DNA from: an uncultured Eubacteriales bacterium
GTDB lineage: Bacteria > Bacillota > Clostridia > Christensenellales > CAG-917
Assembly: GCA_900544575.1 (NCBI GenBank)
Contig: UQVO01000002.1
Coordinates: 96,872-160,871, forward strand
DNA: 64,000 nt
Direction of reading: 5' to 3'
Both the position numbers and the translations under genes were made by a program. Below the pieces are notes generated by a model. That model searched no databases. It had not been told where the DNA came from and worked only from the letters and a program-made list of their open reading frames with translations. Each line of letters begins with the position of its first letter. The first letter of the stretch is position 1. This document shows positions 59,461-64,000 of this stretch, piece by piece.

Positions 59461-60354
59461 TCAGATGAGTGCGTCCACGAAGTCCTTTGCGTCAAATGGG
59501 ATGAGGTCGTCGATTTTCTCGCCCACGCCGACGTAGAGCACGGGAAGTTCGAGCTCCACGGAGATGGCGATGACGACGCCGCCCTTTGCCGTCCCGTCGA
59601 GTTTGGTGAGCACAATGCCGTCGATGTCGATTGCTTCGGAGAATATTTCCGCCTGCGCCACCCCGTTCTGTCCCGTAGTGGCGTCGAGCACGAGATATTT
59701 TCTGAAATCCGCCCCCGGAAGTTCGCGGTCCACGACGCGGCATATCTTTTTCAGCTCTTCCATCAGGTTCTTCTTGTTGTGCAGCCTGCCCGCGGTGTCC
59801 ACGAGGATGACGTCCGTGCTCTTCGCCTTTGCGGAAGCGACGGCGTCATACACCACTGCGGCGGGGTCCGCCCCTTCGTTGTGACGGATGACGCGCACGC
59901 CCGCACGCTCACCCCACACTTCGAGCTGTTCGCTCGCGGCGGCGCGGAAAGTGTCCGCGGCGGCGATGACGACGCTCTTGCCCTGCTCGCGGAACATATG
60001 CGCGAGTTTTCCTATCGCCGTCGTCTTACCCACTCCGTTCACGCCCGAAAGCAGTATCACCAGCGGATATTCGTACTCTTCGACGTCGTAATCGATGTTG
60101 TCGACGAGTATCTCTTTCAGAATGTCCTTGGCGTCTTCGGGAGCCTTTATCTTCTCCTCGAAAACCCTGTCTTTCAGTTCCTCTATAACCGTTTCGGAGG
60201 CAGTTACGCCGACGTCGCCCGCAAGCAGCGCCTCTTCGAGCGACTCATAGAACTCCTCGTCAAGCGCACGCGCCGAAAAAGCGTAAAAAAGTTTTTTCGA
60301 AATGCTGTCCTTGGTCTTTTTTATGCCTTCCGCGATTTTTTTGAAAAATCCCAT
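59461..60354 (-). CDS. ftsY: SRP receptor FtsY
   Basis: 297 residues, the short form without the acidic A domain. GTPase motifs LSGVNGVGKTTAIGKLA, DTFRAAASEQL, DTAGRLHNKKNLM and TKLDGTAKGG. Membrane receptor for the Ffh-ribosome complex. AAGGAG precedes the ATG, nine bases past smc. Confidence 0.97.
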   Translation of the reverse strand: MGFFKKIAEGIKKTKDSISKKLFYAFSARALDEEFYESLEEALLAGDVGVTASETVIEELKDRVFEEKIKAPEDAKDILKEILVDNIDYDVEEYEYPLVILLSGVNGVGKTTAIGKLAHMFREQGKSVVIAAADTFRAAASEQLEVWGERAGVRVIRHNEGADPAAVVYDAVASAKAKSTDVILVDTAGRLHNKKNLMEELKKICRVVDRELPGADFRKYLVLDATTGQNGVAQAEIFSEAIDIDGIVLTKLDGTAKGGVVIAISVELELPVLYVGVGEKIDDLIPFDAKDFVDALI

Positions 60355-60363
60355 ATTTTCTCC

Positions 60364-63300
60364 TTATCTGTTCTCGCTGGCGTGTTTCTGCGCCTCTTCG
60401 AAGGAAATGGAAACGATTTTCGTCACGCCCTTTTCCTCCATCGTCACGCCGAATATGGTGTCCGCGTGACGCATTGTGGGCTTGCGGTGGGTGATGACGA
60501 TGAACTGCGTTTCCGTCGAGAATTTTTTGAGGAACTCGGCAAAGAGGTTGGCATTCGCGTCGTCGAGCGCCGCCTCTATCTCGTCCAGCACGCAGAAAGG
60601 CATGGGTTTGAGTTTGAGTATGGCGAAAAGTATCGCGATTGCGGTCAGAGCCTGTTCGCCGCCGCTGAGCAGGGTCAGGTTCTGCAACTTCTTTCCGGGG
60701 GGCTGCGCGAATATATCGATGCCTGCTTCCAGCGGGTCGTCGGTTTCTCTGGTGTCCAGCCTGAGGTCGCCTTTGCCGCCGTTGAAAAGCTGGACGAACA
60801 CTTCGCTGAAATTCGCCTTTATGCTCTCGAACGCGGTCATAAACTTGGACCTCATCTCCTCGGTGAGCTCGGCGATGATTTTCATTATGTCGTCGTAAGC
60901 CGCCTTGATGTCGTCGCGCTGGGTGACCTGCTCCTCCCTGCGCTGTTCGGCGTCGGCAAGGTCCTGCACGGCAAGCGGGTTGACCTCGCCTAGCTTCGCT
61001 ATCGCCTTTTTGAGGTCGCTTATGACCGTCTTCGCGCCGTGGTGCTCGAAATCCTCCGTTTTGAACGGAAGCGCGGATGAATATGTCAGATTATACTCTT
61101 CAAGTATGTGTTCCTGCAAATAGCGGTTCTCGTCGTCGACGCGCTCCAACATATTTTCGTCGCGTATTTTCTTCTCCGCGAGCGAAGTCTTTTCCTCGCC
61201 GATACGCGTTCTGTCGCCGTCGAGCTCGACTATGCGGTCGGACAGTTTCTTCTTCATATCGCTGAGTCCGCTTATCTCTTTTTCCAGCTCGCCTATGCGC
61301 TTTGCGTCCTCTTCGGAGAACTTGGTCTTGGAGGGTGCGGTGCGTATCCTCTCCAGCTCGGACTGCGCGGATTTGACCTGCGCAATGAGGTCGAGTTTTT
61401 CTTCCTGCAAACTCTCTTCCTCGCGGCGCAGACGGAAAAGGTCGGTGTCGAAACCGTCCAGAGCATTCTGCTGCTCGGCAAGCCTGACGCGCAGGTTCAT
61501 CACTTCCGTGCTCAGCGTTTCGCGTTCGCTCTTCTGCTCCGTGCTCTGGGACTTGGACGCTTCGAGCAGCACTCCGTACTCTTCCTGCTGTTTCTTGACG
61601 TCCTGTTCCAGCTCGTCTATGTGCACGAGGTCGCCGTCCAGAGCCTTGATGACCGCGACGACTTTTTCGAGTTCCTGCGCGTCGGCGGCAATCTCCTCTT
61701 TCAGCGCGACCACTACGTCGGCGCATTGTCTTGCCTTGTCTTCGTTGAGCGATGTCTCGATGCTCACTTCGGATATGCGCGCGGAAATGCCCGCGAGTTT
61801 CTCCTCCGCTTCCGCTATCTCCGCTGTCCTTTCTTCGCGCTGCGCGTTCAGGCGGGCGATGTTCGACCGTATGCGTTCGAGATTGTTCCTCGCCTGCTCT
61901 ATCTGCTTCTCCTGCGAAAGCAGACCGGAATTCTGCGTGCGTCGCGAGCCGCCCGTGATTTCGCCCCCTCTCGCGTAAATTTCGCCGTCCAGCGTGACGA
62001 TTTTGAACCCTTGGTTATACTTTCTGTAAAGCCTTTCCGCGGTGTTCATTCCGTCCACGACTACGGTTGTGCCGAGAAGCGTCTGAACAAAAGGCAGGAA
62101 TTTCGCGTCGCATTCCACAAGCTCCGACGCTATGCCGAAACATCCCTGCTCGTTGAGTGCGGGCAGATATTCCCGCGCGAGGGTGCGCGGACGGCACGCA
62201 GTGAGCGGACGGAATGTCACTCTGCCGTAGCTCTTCTGTTTGAGATAAGTAATGAGCGCGGCGGCGTCGCGTTCGCTTTCGACGAGCACATTCTGCAAAG
62301 ACGCGCCGAGGGCGTATTCTATTGCTGACTCGTAGCCTTCCGGCACGCTGATGACTTCGGCAAGCACGCCCATAATGCGACTTTTCAGCGCGGGGTCGCT
62401 CTTCGCGTCGCGCATAAGACGTTTGACCGCCTCCTGAAAGCCCTGATAGTCTTCTTTTATGGATGTGAGCAGTTTCAGCTGACCTTCCGCAAGTCCGAGC
62501 TTCGAGTTCAGCGTCATAACGTCGCTTTCCAGCCCTTTGATTGCCTCGGACGCTTCGAGTTTTGCGGAGAGAGTTTCGTTGTTCGCCGTGGCGAGGGCGC
62601 GCATTTCTTCCTTGCCGCTCTTCACTTTGGAGTCGTAAATGGAAAGATTGGTTTCCTCTTCGTCCAGCCGCGCCTTCTTCTCCGACAGCAGCGCGCGGAG
62701 ATTTTTGGCGCGCTCCTCGTTTATCGCCTTTTCCGCGACCATTGCGGAGAGATTGCCTTTGAGTTCGCCGAGTTTTTGCAGCGCGGCAACATAGGCGAGA
62801 TTGCGGCTTTCGAGGTCGCTCTCCCTGCCTTCCAGGCTCTGGGACACGAATTCGAGCTGCTTGCTCTTGCTCTCGTATTCCTTGGATGTCGCCATATAAG
62901 CGGCAAGCCCGTCCTCCTTTCCCCGTTCGCTCTTTTCGATGAGCCCCGCGGACACGACAAGCTGTGCGTCAACGGAATGCAGTTCCGCATTCAGGCGGTT
63001 GATGTCCGCCTGCAAATGCGTGATTTTCTCCTTGATGACGTTCTCCTGCCCCTGCATCCTTTCGGCGTCGACTTTGAGCGCAAGCAATTCCGCGTTGTAC
63101 TCTTCGTAAAGACGGTCTATGCCCCCCTGCTCGCGCAGGCATTTCTCATAGTCGTTGACGCAGGCGACGAACTCCGCTTCCTTTGCGGCAAGTTCCTTTG
63201 CCGCGGCCTCGATGCGGTCGTAGATTTTCTGCTTTATCTTCTGATTGTTTTCATAATTGTATATGTAAAGGTTGACTTCCTGCATTTTGAGCTGCTCGCG

Positions 63301-63952
63301 CAGTTCCGCATACTTTTTGGCGGTCTCCGCCTGCTTGCGCAGAGGGACGAGCTGACGCTCTATCTCCGCGATGACTTCGTTTGCGGTGTGCAGGTTGACG
63401 GAAGTGCGTTCGAGGTCGCGCTCCGCCTCTTTGCGTTGGGCGCGGAATTTGGATATCCCTGCCGCCTCTTCGAAAATCTTCCTTCTTTCGTCGGGCTTTG
63501 CGGACACAATCTCCGTGACCCTGCCCTGACCGATAATGCTGTAACCTTCCTTGCCTACGCCCGTGTCGTGGAAAAGCCCTATTATATCCCTCATACGGCA
63601 GCGGGTGCGGTTGATGTAATACTCGCTTGCGCCGCTGCGGTCGAGCTTACGGGTTATCATCACCTCGTCGAAAGGCAGAGAGGGGAAAAGTTTTTTGTCG
63701 GAATTGTCAAAGACAAGCGAAACTTCGCAGTAAGACATCTTTCCGCGGTTTTCCGTGCCGCCGAAAATGACGTCCTGCATACTCTTGCCGCGCAGCTGTT
63801 TTGCGCTCTGCTCGCCGAGTGTCCAGCGTATGGCGTCGGCGACATTTGATTTGCCGCAGCCGTTCGGTCCTATAATGGCGGTGACGCCCTGCTGGAAAGG
63901 TATCTCCACCTTGTCCGCAAATGACTTAAAGCCGCGCAGTTCGATTTTTTCG
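60364..63952 (-). CDS. smc: Chromosome segregation ATPase SMC (extreme 5' end missing)
   Basis: About 1,196 residues are genomic. N-terminal Walker A (IIGPNGCGKSNVADAIRW), long coiled coils, a hinge in the middle (about 500-650), and the C-terminal signature TLLSGGEQALTAIAILFAI with Walker B FCVLDEIEAALDDAN. It condenses and segregates chromosomes with ScpAB. The frame appears to run to a Met at 63981, but those codons are Nextera adapter; genuine sequence begins at EKIELRGFKSF, so only about four residues and the start are lost. Confidence 0.96.
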
Positions 63953-64000
63953 CTGTCTCTTATACACATCTCCGAGCCCACGAGACATCTCAGGATCTCG
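63953..64000. other. Illumina Nextera adapter at contig end
   Basis: 63953-63971 is the Tn5 mosaic end (CTGTCTCTTATACACATCT), 63972-63986 the Nextera read-2 adapter remainder (CCGAGCCCACGAGAC), 63987-63994 an i7 index (ATCTCAGG) and 63995-64000 the start of P7. It is library sequence, not genome. Confidence 0.98.

Overview
The window looks like chromosome of an anaerobic, Gram-positive-type Clostridia-like Firmicute of moderately high GC (around 55% by eye; I did not compute it). The evidence is the Firmicutes block smc-ftsY-ylxM-ffh-rpsP-khpA-rimM-trmD-rbgA-rnhB-yraN with rplS, the lepA-hemW pair, consensus sigma-A promoters, strong AGGAGG ribosome binding sites, many LxAC lipoproteins with no outer-membrane proteins, an oxygen-scavenging flavodiiron protein and Ni metallochaperones. 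Species cannot be assigned. The right edge is a contig end: the last 48 bases (63953-64000) are Illumina Nextera adapter, not genome.

Layout. 1-3622 (minus): ligA (runs off the left edge) and pcrA. 3863-5359 (plus): an acidic/Lys-Ala-rich protein ending in two YegP (DUF1508) repeats. 5721-15775 (minus): an apparent nine-gene pentose operon (TIM-barrel isomerase/epimerase, Gfo/Idh/MocA dehydrogenase, RbsB-type binding lipoprotein, tandem ABC ATPase, permease, xylA, xylB, YczE-like membrane protein). It starts at an extended -10 promoter overlapped by a palindromic operator, and a LacI-family regulator lies just upstream (16210-17208). 17469-18740 (plus): a membrane acyltransferase, then tRNA-Ser(GGA) behind a structured leader. 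19408-23323 (minus): hypB, a large FAD/Fe-S oxidoreductase and hypA.

23525-38367 (minus) is an 11-gene glycan-utilisation locus: two GH43 lipoproteins, a sugar-binding lipoprotein, MalF/MalG-type permeases, an MsmK-type ATPase with an unusual insertion, two Big_2-domain lipoproteins of unknown role, GH36, a cytoplasmic GH43 and an SGNH esterase lipoprotein. A divergent AraC regulator (38528-39538) faces it across a large inverted repeat. Arabinose- or xylose-decorated, galactose-containing plant polysaccharide is the likely substrate, and the xyl operon would consume released xylose.

From 39571 rightwards: pnuC behind a transcription attenuator; a minus-strand run of prs, an MBL-fold hydrolase, rho, DUF2804 and fprA; hemW-lepA facing a glycerophosphodiesterase; two small proteins (one a DUF6485 Cys-rich protein); an odd lipoprotein that joins a carbohydrate-binding-like ectodomain to a GT-C-like membrane body, immediately behind rplS; then the SRP/translation block and smc, cut at its 5' end by the contig end.

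The most unusual items are the carbohydrate-binding/GT-C fusion, the pnuC attenuator, the structured RNA before tRNA-Ser, two promoters placed exactly for leaderless mRNAs, the extended inverted-repeat operators of the xyl and glycan loci, and a possible internal translation start giving a histone-H1-like isoform of the YegP protein.
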